DNA of 64,000 nt from Chamaesiphon minutus PCC 6605 (GTDB lineage Bacteria; Cyanobacteriota; Cyanobacteriia; Cyanobacteriales; Chamaesiphonaceae), in NCBI RefSeq assembly GCF_000317145.1, contig NC_019697.1, forward strand, positions 62,001 through 126,000. The letters are read 5' to 3'. The notes beneath the pieces were generated by a model that ran no database searches, was not told the origin of the DNA, and saw nothing but the letters and a program-made list of their open reading frames with translations. A program made the translations under genes and the position numbers. Positions within the stretch are counted from its first letter, which is position 1. Each line of letters opens with the position of its first letter. Of the stretch, positions 1 through 8,888 are shown piece after piece.

Positions 1-1
1 C

Positions 2-571
2 GAAGGCCAAAAAACAGCCGCATTCGAGCTTGTCGATGCTCTGGGTGACGCTCCAGATTGGTTGTGTATTCCAGTAGGCAATGGTGGTAATATCACGGCT
101 TATTGGATGGGTTTCAATCAATATTACCAGCATGGGAAATCCCAAAAACTCCCTCAGATGATGGGTTTTCAAGCATCAGGTGCTGCACCGCTAGTCAGTG
201 GCATTCGCGTCAAAAGTCCCGAAACTCTCGCCACGGCAATCCGCATCGGCAATCCAGCAAACTGGGATAAAGCAGTAGCAGCTAAAAATGACAGCAATGG
301 CGAATTTAATGCTGTTACGGACGACGAAATTATTGCTGCTTATCGGTGGTTGGGTAGCCGCGAAGGGATCTTCTGCGAACCTGCGAGTGCGGCTTCGGTG
401 GCTGGCTTGCTCAAAGTCAAAGATCGCGTACCGAGCAATGCTACGGTAGTATGTGTCTTAACTGGCAATGGTCTCAAAGACCCCGATACAGCGATCGCTA
501 ACAAGATCAATCCTTTCCAACAGGGTATTGCCGCCAATATGGATGCTGTTGCCGCCGCCATGGGATTTTAA
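2..571 (+). CDS. thrC: threonine synthase, C-terminal part
   Basis: Pyridoxal-phosphate enzyme converting O-phosphohomoserine to threonine, in the cytoplasm. The gene is cut by the window edge, so only the last 189 codons are present. The frame is open from base 2. The visible part holds the PLP phosphate-binding loop (PVGNGGN) and the C-terminal half of the fold-type II domain, ending in the AVAAAMGF tail I associate with cyanobacterial ThrC. A TTG inside the frame at 62 should not be taken as the start. No operon partner is visible; the next gene follows after about 210 bases. Confidence 0.9.
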   Translation, partial: EGQKTAAFELVDALGDAPDWLCIPVGNGGNITAYWMGFNQYYQHGKSQKLPQMMGFQASGAAPLVSGIRVKSPETLATAIRIGNPANWDKAVAAKNDSNGEFNAVTDDEIIAAYRWLGSREGIFCEPASAASVAGLLKVKDRVPSNATVVCVLTGNGLKDPDTAIANKINPFQQGIAANMDAVAAAMGF

Positions 572-781
572 ACTAATTGATAATTGATAATTAGGGTTTA
601 GGGTGGGGATTCAAACCTTGCCCTAACAAAACAATTCACCTGAAAGTTGGGGAATTTAGCCCCCTATTCTTTGTTAAATTTAAGAGTTAGCAAAAGGTAG
701 GGGTAATTTATTGTCGCAGTTGTATGGGCGGCAAACCTGCCTACACTTGGAACGATTAGCTGTTAGTACCAGATTTTTTCT

Positions 782-1279
782 ATGCTCGATCTACATGTAT
801 CTTGGGATGAATACCATCAGTCGATCGAGTTATTAGCCAAGCAAATTTATCAATCTCAATGGGAATTCGATCGCATTATTTGTCTGGCTAGAGGTGGTTT
901 GCGAGTGGGAGATATTCTCTCACGCATCTTTAAAAAACCATTAGCAATTTTGGCGGCTAGTTCCTATGGTGGCGATCGAGAACGTGGTAAATTATCGATC
1001 GCCAGTCAAATTACCATGACTGACCCTAGCATGGGCAGTCGGGTATTAGTAGTTGACGATCTGGTAGACTCTGGTGTCACATTGCAACAAACAACGGTTT
1101 GGTTGCGCGATCTGTATCCAGAAATTGAGGAACTAAAAACGGCGGTGATTTGGTATAAAGCTTGTTCGCTCTATATCCCCGACTATTACGTCAGTTATCT
1201 CCCGAGCAATCCCTGGATTCATCAACCATTTGAGAAATACGATAACTTTGACATACTCACCATGTTAAAGCAACGGTGA
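782..1279 (+). CDS. purine-type phosphoribosyltransferase
   Basis: A 165-residue type I phosphoribosyltransferase. Residues 88-100 carry the PRPP-binding loop (VLVVDDLVDSGVT), preceded by a beta-strand with ARGGL around residue 36 as in hypoxanthine/xanthine/guanine transferases. The C-terminal segment with WIHQPFEKYD resembles the hood region of Gpt/XPRT-like enzymes. It probably salvages a purine base with PRPP, but the base cannot be read from sequence. It stands alone, with an ATG start and about 210 bases of AT-rich leader. The length is normal for the family. Confidence 0.8.
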   Translation: MLDLHVSWDEYHQSIELLAKQIYQSQWEFDRIICLARGGLRVGDILSRIFKKPLAILAASSYGGDRERGKLSIASQITMTDPSMGSRVLVVDDLVDSGVTLQQTTVWLRDLYPEIEELKTAVIWYKACSLYIPDYYVSYLPSNPWIHQPFEKYDNFDILTMLKQR

Positions 1280-1321
1280 TTCTTGGCGGCTCACAGCAAC
1301 TTGCTATCAAAGTAGTATTAC

Positions 1322-1376
1322 TGTCGCTGGAGTTCGGGATACAGGCTCCCGAACCGATACCTCGTCTGGGGCGACA
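1322..1376. other. compact nested stem-loop element
   Basis: An outer pair TGTCGC/GCGACA encloses an inner perfect 8-base stem GTTCGGGA/TCCCGAAC with a 7-base loop. It lies between the stop of the phosphoribosyltransferase and the convergent DUF2470 gene, so a terminator-like or repeat role is possible. No U-run follows. The function is unknown. Confidence 0.35.
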
Positions 1377-1437
1377 ATCTTAAACACGAGGCTGAACCCA
1401 TAATTGGCGTGAGGGGTTATGCATCCACCCATCCACT

Positions 1438-1728
1438 CTATTTTGGCTCCTTCAACACTCTGGCTTGCTTAATCATGGCAATGAGGGTGTGGTGAGCGTC
1501 TTCGGAGTCTGTCAATTCGCGATCGAAGGGAATTCTAAGGCTGACGGTTTCACCATCGACTTGGGCGGTAAGATCCATACCTAGAGGATCGATCGCACTC
1601 ATGGCTGCTGTCTCTGCGGTGGGCGTTTTGCCATAGAATTGGGCGTATGTGAGGACTGCTTCAGCGTGATCGTCATTCATATGTTTACAGATGCGATCGC
1701 TAATTGCGGGAGTAATGAGATCTGCCAT
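1438..1728 (-). CDS. DUF2470 domain protein (HugZ-like C-terminal domain)
   Basis: A 96-residue protein consisting only of the DUF2470 domain. This is the alpha/beta module found at the C terminus of HugZ/HutZ haem-utilisation proteins and as free-standing proteins in cyanobacteria and plastids. The N-terminal helix has the characteristic HMNDDHAEAV motif. The split-barrel FMN-binding half of HugZ is absent, so haem oxygenase activity should not be assumed. Binding of haem or of glutamyl-tRNA reductase is known for relatives, and any such role here is inference. The ATG start is clear and no operon is evident. Confidence 0.75.
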   Translation of the reverse strand: MADLITPAISDRICKHMNDDHAEAVLTYAQFYGKTPTAETAAMSAIDPLGMDLTAQVDGETVSLRIPFDRELTDSEDAHHTLIAMIKQARVLKEPK

Positions 1729-1807
1729 GAGAATATTTAGGTGTAGTAGCTTACAAAAATCTATCTCGATCGTACCGCAAACATCGATTATAATCGGCTA
1801 ATTCACC

Positions 1808-1939
1808 CTAAATATCGCTAAATTTTCGCTCTTTGAGATCGCCGCGATTATTGTAGGCAATAGTATAGTTAGGATTGAGTTGAATGGCACGATTGGATTG
1901 GGCTAAGCCCCGATCGTCTCCTGTCTCAGATCGTCCGCT
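1808..1939 (-). pseudogene. remnant of a TPR-encoding gene
   Basis: Between stop codons, this strand reads about 43 residues containing a canonical TPR half-unit (RAIQLNPNYTIAYNNRGDL) and then stops. There is no start codon, and the frame differs from the TPR protease gene that ends just upstream at 1948. It looks like the broken end of another TPR gene, or a duplicated last repeat of its neighbour that lost frame. It is too short to be functional alone. Confidence 0.55.
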
Positions 1940-1947
1940 CTATCTGA

Positions 1948-3393
1948 CTACGAGCCAGTCTTCTTATTTAGCTTTTGCCATTGCCCGATCCTGACGATCG
2001 TTTTCTGGTACTGCTCGGCATTACTCTGTTGTTGATATAATTTGGCAGATTGCTGGAGATCGGCAAGTCCACCAGCACGATCTTTGAGCGTAAAGAAGCG
2101 AAGATCGGCGCGCTTAGCGTAGACGCTTGCATTGTTGGGATTGAGTTCGATCGATCGAGTAAAATCGGTTAATGCGCCTTGACGATCGCCACGGAGGATT
2201 TTGAGGAAGGCTCGGTAGCTATAGTATGTAGCTTCCATGGGATCTTGTTGAATTGCCAGGTTGTAGTCGGCTAATCCGCCCACAATGTCTCTATTTTTAA
2301 CCTTTAAGAGGCCGCGATTGCTGTAGGCGGGTGCATACTTGGGGCTGAGTTCGATGGCAAGATCGTAGTCAGCCATTGCGCCTGGTAAATCCTGCAATTT
2401 ATGGGCTTTCAAATTCCCACGATTGCTATAAGCTTCGCCATAGTTAGCATCGAATTGAATGGCACGATTATAGTCTGCCAAGCCGCCCTCGAAATCTTGA
2501 ATTTTGACTTTGAGCACGCCGCGATAATTATAAGCGATCGCATCTTTGGGTTTGAGGGCAATCGCACGATCGTAGTCGGCTAATGCGCCGCGATAGTCGC
2601 GATTATTATACTTCTGGGCTGCCGAGGCGACGTAATCATCGGCTGGGGAACTAGCACTCTGGGCGATAGTTACTGCTGCTGGCTGACTGATGGGGACGCC
2701 CATGTTACTGGCAATTGCGATGAAACGATCGATCGGAATCCCGACATTAAAGCCCGTTTTACCACCTAAACTATTATCGCCCAGCCGTTCGCGATCGCCT
2801 CTACCATGAATGGCGACTACTTCGGCACGCTCGTTTAATACTGCTCCACCACTCATTCCTGGTAACGTGTCGTTACTATAAACCAGCGAGTAACCCGCCT
2901 CGAAGGTTTTCTGACTATTGGCAGAAACTTTACCTTCCCTAAACACGAATATCGATTTAGTCAGCACTCGTGTCGCAGCAGGAAAACCAGCGACATATAG
3001 ATCCATTCCTGACTTGAGGCTGCGAGAATTTCCCAGTTTGGCAGTGGGATATTTGGCATTTGCCTTAAATTTGACAATCGCAAGATCGACACTACCAGGT
3101 GCAGGCTTAATCGAGCTACTAATTGCCGAGTACTGACGATCGTCTGATGTGGTAATTTTATAGTCAACTTTATTTCTCACCACATGAGCGGCAGTGAGCA
3201 CCGTATAAACATCGCCTTGACGTTGCAAAATTACCCCCGAACCGATACTGTTGGGTTCGGTAATTAAAACGGTAATAGCTCTAGCTGTTTCACCAATTTC
3301 TACCGAAGTTTTGGCAACCGCGCTCGGCTGTACGAGCGGCATTGTTGCTGCAATACCAATTAGTCCCGCCAACACGGATATTTTAGGTGACAT
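1948..3393 (-). CDS. secreted trypsin-like serine protease with TPR repeats
   Basis: A 481-residue exported protease. I chose the ATG at 3393 because it gives a clean signal peptide (MSPKISVLAGLIGIAATMPL..., cleavage near AVA-KT). The longer reading back to 3642 adds a non-signal-like extension and would run into the divergent gene. The S1 catalytic triad is visible: H70 in TAAHVV, D103 in SVDLAIVKF and S181 in PGMSGGA. Residues about 250-460 hold five TPRs with the usual AYxNRG pattern. The protein is likely periplasmic, with TPRs presenting or recognising substrates. It is divergent from the gene at 3581, with about 190 bases of shared promoter region. Confidence 0.8.
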   Translation of the reverse strand: MSPKISVLAGLIGIAATMPLVQPSAVAKTSVEIGETARAITVLITEPNSIGSGVILQRQGDVYTVLTAAHVVRNKVDYKITTSDDRQYSAISSSIKPAPGSVDLAIVKFKANAKYPTAKLGNSRSLKSGMDLYVAGFPAATRVLTKSIFVFREGKVSANSQKTFEAGYSLVYSNDTLPGMSGGAVLNERAEVVAIHGRGDRERLGDNSLGGKTGFNVGIPIDRFIAIASNMGVPISQPAAVTIAQSASSPADDYVASAAQKYNNRDYRGALADYDRAIALKPKDAIAYNYRGVLKVKIQDFEGGLADYNRAIQFDANYGEAYSNRGNLKAHKLQDLPGAMADYDLAIELSPKYAPAYSNRGLLKVKNRDIVGGLADYNLAIQQDPMEATYYSYRAFLKILRGDRQGALTDFTRSIELNPNNASVYAKRADLRFFTLKDRAGGLADLQQSAKLYQQQSNAEQYQKTIVRIGQWQKLNKKTGS

Positions 3394-3580
3394 GAGAGTA
3401 TAACTAGTGGATGAGATTGATATTAATTTAAATTTACCCGAGCGAATGCCAGCGATTGACATCGCGGCTAGATTCCCAAGTAAGGTATCGAAAACCGATC
3501 TAATTTTAGATGAAAAATTTCGGAATGATGTCGATTGCGTATGTAGTTTTAAAATTAAACAGCGGTTTTGGTAATTTAAG

Positions 3581-4897
3581 ATGGCCAGCATTCGATCGAG
3601 TCTCACAATCGCGTCTTTATTAATCTTGACTAGTGGCATCATCCCATTAGGGTTTCAATTTCCATTAGCAGCCAAAGAGCTAGACACCAATACCAAAATC
3701 GCTCGCTATCGCGCGCGGGGATATGCGGGTATCGATGAGTTTTTAAAAACGAATGGTGCCGAAATGGCGAGATTGCGTACCCAAACCAATAGTCCCCGCT
3801 GGAAACAATTAAGTCAAACGCTCGATCGAATCTGCCAGCAACGCGATTGTGAAGCTTCGCGATTATATTGGCATACCGATTTAGCCCAAGCAAAACAAGT
3901 CGCCGCTGCTACTAACAAACCGATTCTATCGCTGCGGATGCTAGGCAATCTCGATGAAGAGTTGAGTTGTGCCAATAGTCGCTTTTTTAGAATTACGCTG
4001 TACTCAAATCCCGAAATTGCCAAGTTATTGCGCGATAAATACGTCCTACATTGGCAATCCGTTCGCCCCGTACCCAAAATTACGATCGACTTTGGCGATG
4101 GACGAAAAGTTCAGCAGACAATTACCGGAAATAGCATTCATTATATTTTAGACAAAACCGGACATCCGATCGATGGTTTGCCAGGATTATATGCCCCCCA
4201 AGCCTTCAAACGTCAACTAACTCAGGGTGCTGAATTTGTAGCTAAATATCACCAATTACCAGAAAAAGATCGTCAAACTGCACTCGATACCTATCACCAA
4301 ACTCAACTTGCCAATCTCCAAGCTAATTGGCAGCGAGATTTAGATAAATTAGGCATCAGTATCCCACTGCCAAAATCGATTACATCTCTAAATACTCCGC
4401 CCACCGCCGCCGAAGCTGGTGGAATTGCCGTCTCCAAAAGCGCGATCGAATCGCCAATTATCCAACTTAGTCGTGCTTTTTCTCAGCGTACAGATATTCT
4501 CAAAAAAGCCACTGAAGATCCACTCTGGGTCAAACTCGGCGAATTACACCAGGAAGATGCCACTTTAGCCGCAAACAGTCGCGCACTCATCCGCCGCAAA
4601 CAACCCCAGCTAGCCAGCCTTGCAGCTAAAGATAAGGAGAATTATTCCGACCCGCTCCCCGAACTAGTTACTAAATTTCAAAAACTAATGGCGATCGATA
4701 GCATTCGCAATGAATATCTCCTCCACAGTCAACTTCACCAATGGTTGATGGGCAATCGCTTTCCTGTCGATATCGAAACCCTTAATACCCGCGTCTACGA
4801 TCGATTATTTCTCACACCGAAAAGCGATCGCTGGTTGGGTTTAATGCCAGGAGATGGGTATACCGGGATCGATCGGGATGGGATAGTTGAGAATTGA
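3581..4897 (+). CDS. secreted thioredoxin-fold protein of unknown function
   Basis: A 438-residue protein with an N-terminal signal peptide (residues 1-31). Residues about 85-220 look like a thioredoxin-like fold: LDRICQQRDCEASRL, then a strand (KPILSLRML) and LSCANSRFFR at 129-137. This pattern occurs in secreted thioredoxin-like proteins of cyanobacteria and planctomycetes. No CxxC redox pair is present. The C-terminal half is helical, charged and unassigned. It reads away from the secreted protease, and the two may act together in the periplasm, which is inference from context only. Confidence 0.6.
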   Translation: MASIRSSLTIASLLILTSGIIPLGFQFPLAAKELDTNTKIARYRARGYAGIDEFLKTNGAEMARLRTQTNSPRWKQLSQTLDRICQQRDCEASRLYWHTDLAQAKQVAAATNKPILSLRMLGNLDEELSCANSRFFRITLYSNPEIAKLLRDKYVLHWQSVRPVPKITIDFGDGRKVQQTITGNSIHYILDKTGHPIDGLPGLYAPQAFKRQLTQGAEFVAKYHQLPEKDRQTALDTYHQTQLANLQANWQRDLDKLGISIPLPKSITSLNTPPTAAEAGGIAVSKSAIESPIIQLSRAFSQRTDILKKATEDPLWVKLGELHQEDATLAANSRALIRRKQPQLASLAAKDKENYSDPLPELVTKFQKLMAIDSIRNEYLLHSQLHQWLMGNRFPVDIETLNTRVYDRLFLTPKSDRWLGLMPGDGYTGIDRDGIVEN

Positions 4898-4904
4898 TAG
4901 TTGA

Positions 4905-4990
4905 TAATAGTAGGGTGGGCAGTGCCCACCACACAGGTTTAAGTCAATTTCTATCTAACAAATATTTGCACACAACTACTTATTTGATAC
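4905..4990. repeat. GTGGGCAGTGCCCAC repeat, copy 1
   Basis: Centred on TAGGGTGGGCAGTGCCCACC, which recurs at 14046, 31740 (inverted, imperfect) and 42691. The flanks are AT-rich and similar between copies, including ACTACTTA near the right end. It has the form of a small non-coding palindromic repeat. Confidence 0.6.
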
Positions 4991-5007
4991 TCGATAATTA
5001 ATAATTT

Positions 5008-5799
5008 ATGAAGGTTAGGGCTTTGAGATTATGTGCTGTACTTGGATCGATCGTGACTTGTTGGTTATTTCCTACTGCTATTAAAGCTAGTCAAGATCTA
5101 AAATTACCCAAATCTGAAACGGTTATTAATGCAGATATTAACGGTAATGGTAAGATCGACCGAGTGGTGGCTAGTTATTTTAGTCGTCCAGTTTTGGTAT
5201 TAGATGATAGTCGCGCCAATACTTGTAAAACGGTGCCAGGGAAATTCGTTCGCTATACAATGTACGCTGACGGACAGAAAAATGGCCAAGTTATCTTTGA
5301 AGAAAATTATGGCAGTACCCGCGCTAGTTATTGGGTACATCGATTAAAAATCGGTAAAGATATCGATGGCGACGATCGCAAAGATTTAGTTTTTTATATG
5401 GGCGATGATACCAGCGATGAAACAACTTATTTAATCCAAAAACCAACAGGATTCAAGGCTGTGTTTGCGGGTTCTATGGGACTTCCCAGTTATTCGATCG
5501 ATTCGCAACTAGCATTAGTAACAACAATGAATAAAACTATACTGGCGACGTGGGATCGATCGGCAGAAGTTTGGAAAAGTAATAAATATGGTTGGGTGAA
5601 GGGCGATTGTGTGGCAATTCGCGCGCAGCCAGGTTTAAATTCCAAAATAGTCACATTGGGATTCGATCGAAATTTAGTGACACTTGCCCCATCTCAACCT
5701 GTTGGCGACTGGATTGCTGTCGATAATGATGGTCAAAGTGGCTGGATTAACAAAAAGTATTTGAGTTTTTCTTCGCCAGTACGCTGGTTTAATAGATAA
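5008..5799 (+). CDS. secreted protein with calcium-loop-like repeats and an SH3b domain
   Basis: A 263-residue exported protein. Residues 1-28 form a signal peptide. Two acidic loops (DINGNGKIDRV near 43 and DIDGDDRKDL near 118) resemble FG-GAP/EF-hand-type calcium loops. The last 70 residues form a bacterial SH3 domain (CVAIRAQPGLNSKIV ... SGWINKKYL). Bacterial SH3 domains often bind cell wall, so a periplasmic wall-associated role is plausible but not shown. It follows the thioredoxin-fold gene in the same direction after about 110 bases, separated by a palindromic repeat, and ends in a strong hairpin. Confidence 0.6.
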   Translation: MKVRALRLCAVLGSIVTCWLFPTAIKASQDLKLPKSETVINADINGNGKIDRVVASYFSRPVLVLDDSRANTCKTVPGKFVRYTMYADGQKNGQVIFEENYGSTRASYWVHRLKIGKDIDGDDRKDLVFYMGDDTSDETTYLIQKPTGFKAVFAGSMGLPSYSIDSQLALVTTMNKTILATWDRSAEVWKSNKYGWVKGDCVAIRAQPGLNSKIVTLGFDRNLVTLAPSQPVGDWIAVDNDGQSGWINKKYLSFSSPVRWFNR

Positions 5800-5832
5800 C
5801 AGGGGTCTAAATCCCCACCTTTAGGCGGATTA

Positions 5833-5867
5833 TTTTGAGGGTGGAGTTTAAATCTCCACCCTCAAAA
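5833..5867. terminator. strong hairpin between convergent genes
   Basis: Two perfect 14-base arms (TTTTGAGGGTGGAG / CTCCACCCTCAAAA) enclose a 7-base loop. It lies between the convergent SH3b and pirin genes and has A/T-rich arm ends on both strands, so it could terminate both. Confidence 0.7.
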
Positions 5868-5890
5868 CTTCGCTATCAACTATCAACTAG

Positions 5891-6595
5891 TTAAGCAACC
5901 ATATCGAATAGCAGCACTTCCGCATCGCCATCAATTCCGTGGATATCAATTTTAGTTTCGCGATCGATCGCCACGCCATCCCCAGTTTTGAGTTGATGCT
6001 CGTTCAATTTTACCGATCCGCGTGCTACTTGCAACCAACCAACTCTACCCGGTGCAAACGTATGGCTGACAGTTTCACCCGCTGATAAAGTAGTAGCATA
6101 CAAGCTGATATCTTGGTGAATCACTACCGAGCCATCGCGACCGTCGCGAGAGCCTACGAGTCGCAGCTTACCGCGCTTGTCAGCTTCAGTAAAATGCTTT
6201 TGCTCGTAACTGGGTGCGATCCCCTTTTGCTCTGGCAGAATCCAGATTTGCAGCAAATGCACGGTTTCAGATTGAGAAGCATTAAATTCGCTGTGACGAA
6301 TCCCCGTTCCCGCAGACATGCGTTGGACGTCGCCAGGAAGAATCACAGATCCTGTGCCGATGCTATCTTTATGCTCTAACGCGCCTTCGAGAATGTAAGT
6401 GACAATCTCCATGTCCTGATGACCGTGGGTGGGAAACCCCTGTCCCGGATCTACAAAGTCTTCATTAATCACCCGCAGATCGGCATAACCCATATACTTG
6501 GGATCGTGGTAATTACCAAACGAAAAAGTATGGCGGCTATCTAACCATCCAAAGTTAGCAACGCCTCTATCTTGCGCGGAGCGAATTGTCAGCAT
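5891..6595 (-). CDS. pirin-family (YhhW-like) protein, probable quercetin dioxygenase
   Basis: A 234-residue bicupin. The metal ligands of the N-terminal cupin are all present: H57 and H59 in THGH, and H101 and E103 in RHSEF, which match the YhhW ligand positions as I recall them. Family members cleave flavonols such as quercetin or act as redox sensors; the substrate here is unknown. The start is fixed by an excellent ribosome site (AGGAGGAA, 7 bases before the ATG). It is divergent from a LysR regulator, the usual arrangement for an inducible pirin gene. Confidence 0.85.
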   Translation of the reverse strand: MLTIRSAQDRGVANFGWLDSRHTFSFGNYHDPKYMGYADLRVINEDFVDPGQGFPTHGHQDMEIVTYILEGALEHKDSIGTGSVILPGDVQRMSAGTGIRHSEFNASQSETVHLLQIWILPEQKGIAPSYEQKHFTEADKRGKLRLVGSRDGRDGSVVIHQDISLYATTLSAGETVSHTFAPGRVGWLQVARGSVKLNEHQLKTGDGVAIDRETKIDIHGIDGDAEVLLFDMVA

Positions 6596-6675
6596 ATTTA
6601 GGTTCCTCCTAACTGTTTTTTAGGAACACTACTATTATGAATTGAATCTAATCGAAAGACAATACGCTAAATTAT

Positions 6676-6688
6676 AGACACACTGTCT
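6676..6688. promoter_or_regulatory. putative LysR operator
   Basis: A perfect palindrome AGACA-CAC-TGTCT in the 123-base gap between the divergent pirin and LysR genes. It is dyad-symmetric with an AT-rich left flank (AATTAT), as expected for a LysR site overlapping both promoters. The assignment is by position and symmetry only. Confidence 0.55.
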
Positions 6689-6718
6689 CCAAAATCGATA
6701 CAATTCCCGATCGAGATT

Positions 6719-7603
6719 ATGGCCAAAATCGAACAAATGCGAGCTTTTACGCAGGTAGTCACGGCGGGTGGTTTTGCCGCTGCGGCGCGTAAAATGGGAT
6801 TGTCTCGATCGGTTGTTAATAAGCTGGTAATTGCCCTCGAAAAAGATCTGGGGGTACAACTATTGCAACGTAGTACGCGAGTAGTGAGTCCTACAGAGAC
6901 AGGACTGGCTTTTTACGAACGATGCGTCGAGATTTTAGCAAGCTTAGAAGCCGCCGAGCGATCGGTAATGCAGCTACACACCGAACCCAAAGGCAGATTG
7001 CGAATCAATGCGCCGATGACTTTTGGCACGATGTATCTAGCTCCAGCGATCGCAGATTTCTTGCTACAATATCCCGAACTTCAGGTGCAATTAACCTTAA
7101 ACGATCGCTTTGTCGATCCGATCGAGGAAGGTTTCGATGTCACCATCAGAATTGCCGCACCGCAACCGACTTCGAGTTTATTCGTCCAACCATTAGCCCC
7201 CGCCGAACGGATATTGTGTGCGGCTCCCAGTTATTTAGAACGGCATGGTATTCCCACACACCCGCGAGAATTATCCACGCATTCTTGTTTGCATTACGGA
7301 CAACTAGCCATCGAAAATCGCTGGACATTAATAGGTGCAGATGGCGAACATACAGCGATCGTCCGAGGAATATTGTGTTCTAATAATGGTGAAGTACTCA
7401 GAGAAGCTGCAATTCAAGGACTGGGAATTACGCTCTTACCTCGCTTTATCGTATCGGATGCGATCGACAAAGGACTATTGCAAATTGTTTTGCCAGCCTA
7501 TGATCCGTCGGTACTTGCCGTTGAAATATTGTATCCAATCGATCGACATTTATCGACCAAAATTAGACTGTTGGTAGACTTTTTGAAGGTAAGATTCGGG
7601 TAA
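6719..7603 (+). CDS. LysR-family transcriptional regulator
   Basis: A 294-residue regulator. Residues 1-60 form the winged helix-turn-helix ([20 protein letters not shown]...[17 protein letters not shown]), and residues 90-290 the periplasmic-binding-protein-like effector domain. It belongs to the AaeR/DsdC-like group with the [16 protein letters not shown] signature. It is divergently paired with the pirin gene and is likely its regulator, acting at the palindrome in between and probably responding to an aromatic compound. Effector identity is not deducible. The length is normal. Confidence 0.88.
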   Translation: MAKIEQMRAFTQVVTAGGFAAAARKMGLSRSVVNKLVIALEKDLGVQLLQRSTRVVSPTETGLAFYERCVEILASLEAAERSVMQLHTEPKGRLRINAPMTFGTMYLAPAIADFLLQYPELQVQLTLNDRFVDPIEEGFDVTIRIAAPQPTSSLFVQPLAPAERILCAAPSYLERHGIPTHPRELSTHSCLHYGQLAIENRWTLIGADGEHTAIVRGILCSNNGEVLREAAIQGLGITLLPRFIVSDAIDKGLLQIVLPAYDPSVLAVEILYPIDRHLSTKIRLLVDFLKVRFG

Positions 7604-7660
7604 CAATAATCGATCGAGGTAGGAGTTTCAGCAGGCTCTGAAAAGATCTCAAATCGGTGC

Positions 7661-7771
7661 CAATACAGTTCGGTTAGTGAGTCGATCGGCGGTTGAAACC
7701 GCTGCTAGTGATGCAAAGTCCGCGCAGGCGGACTAAAAATAATCAAGATTAGACTTAACCGAACTGTATTG
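7661..7771. repeat. MITE-like element with 16-base terminal inverted repeats
   Basis: Perfect 16-base inverted ends (CAATACAGTTCGGTTA / TAACCGAACTGTATTG). Inside are two hairpins, GCGGTTGAAACCGC and AGTCCGCGCAGGCGGACT, modules that are common in cyanobacterial intergenic DNA. There is no coding capacity. It fills most of the gap between the LysR and hydrolase genes. Confidence 0.7.
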
Positions 7772-7894
7772 AAATGGGTTATTTAGTTGAGTGTTGAAAA
7801 TCTCCCTCTCCTGGGAGAGGGAGATACGATCGACAATCACTTACGATCGATAGTGGATCGTTCGATCGATTCTTGCAAAGTAGAGGTTAAATCT

Positions 7895-8806
7895 ATGTTC
7901 GTACCGCACGGTTTCGGTCAGCGATCGCTAGTTACATCTCTAGGACGAGTCGTTTATTATACCGCAGATGGTCAACCTTGGGATAACGCGAGTGCAGATG
8001 CCAAGACGCTGATATTTTTGCACGCTCTAGGGGGCGGTTCCTCTGCTTATGAGTGGTCGAAAGTTTATCCGGCTTTTGCCGCAGACTACCAGGTTCTGGC
8101 ACCCGATCTGATTGGTTGGGGACGCTCTGAGCATCCCGCCCGCGATTATCGAGTGGAAGACTACGTGCAAAATATCGTCGAATTTATCGAACGCACCTGC
8201 GATCGACCCGTCACAGTCATGGCTTCTGGCTTAACAGCGGCATTTACCGTGCGGGCGGCGGTGAAACGTCCAGAGCTGTTCGAGTCATTAATTTTGGTAA
8301 CTGCTGCTGGCTTGAACGATTTCGGACGCAACTATTCGCAGGACTTTTTTGCCCAAGTGGTGAGAACGCCGATTTTGGATCGTGTCTTCTACAGCACTGG
8401 GATTGCGACATCCTTTGGGATTCGCGGATTTTTGGAGCAACGCCAGTTTGCCAGTGCCGATCGCGTCTATCCCGAAATCGTCGAAGCCTACCTCCAATCA
8501 GCACAGCAATATAACGCGGAATATGCAGCCCTAGCGTTCGTGCGCGGCGATTTGAGTTTCGATCTAGCCCAGTACCTGCCGCAACTGACTACCCCAACTG
8601 CGCTGATTTACGGGCAGAAAACTGAGTATACCAGTCCAGATCTCGGACGCCGCTTTGCCCAGATCGCTCCTACTGCGATTCGCGCGTTTGAATACCTCAA
8701 TGACACCAGACTGACGCCCCACCTAGAACTTCCGGCAATGGCGATCGGTTTGATTCGGAAGTTTCTACCACTGCTTCAGAACGCGCATCACCGATCTGAG
8801 GTATAG
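7895..8806 (+). CDS. alpha/beta-hydrolase fold protein with altered nucleophile
   Basis: A 303-residue alpha/beta hydrolase. I chose the ATG at 7895, which has AGAGG 8 bases upstream; the frame continues upstream to 7787 only through a non-coding hairpin (CTCCCTCTCCTGGGAGAGGG). The oxyanion-loop region reads LHALGGGSSAYEW, followed by APDLIGWGRSEHP and a cap domain. At the nucleophile elbow the sequence is VTVMASGLTAAF, so the position expected for Ser is Gly112. A C-terminal His is kept (LTPHLELP). Cyanobacterial relatives, as I recall, read ASSLT here. It may therefore be catalytically dead or use another residue. It stands alone. Confidence 0.8.
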   Translation: MFVPHGFGQRSLVTSLGRVVYYTADGQPWDNASADAKTLIFLHALGGGSSAYEWSKVYPAFAADYQVLAPDLIGWGRSEHPARDYRVEDYVQNIVEFIERTCDRPVTVMASGLTAAFTVRAAVKRPELFESLILVTAAGLNDFGRNYSQDFFAQVVRTPILDRVFYSTGIATSFGIRGFLEQRQFASADRVYPEIVEAYLQSAQQYNAEYAALAFVRGDLSFDLAQYLPQLTTPTALIYGQKTEYTSPDLGRRFAQIAPTAIRAFEYLNDTRLTPHLELPAMAIGLIRKFLPLLQNAHHRSEV

Positions 8807-8888
8807 TCCGCTGTTGTAACATAATATATCTCTCTTCTCCCCGCACCCTGCGCCAAGCTTCCATCCCATACCTGAATCCAGCAACGGA

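Noticed and set aside
1948-3642. The longer reading of the TPR protease from 3642
   Set aside because: It adds 83 residues without family similarity, hides the signal peptide and overlaps the divergent gene at 3581.
7787-7894. N-terminal extension of the alpha/beta hydrolase from a TTG
   Set aside because: The extension translates a hairpin (CTCCCTCTCC/GGAGAGGGAG) and part of a repeat region; the ATG at 7895 has a proper ribosome site.
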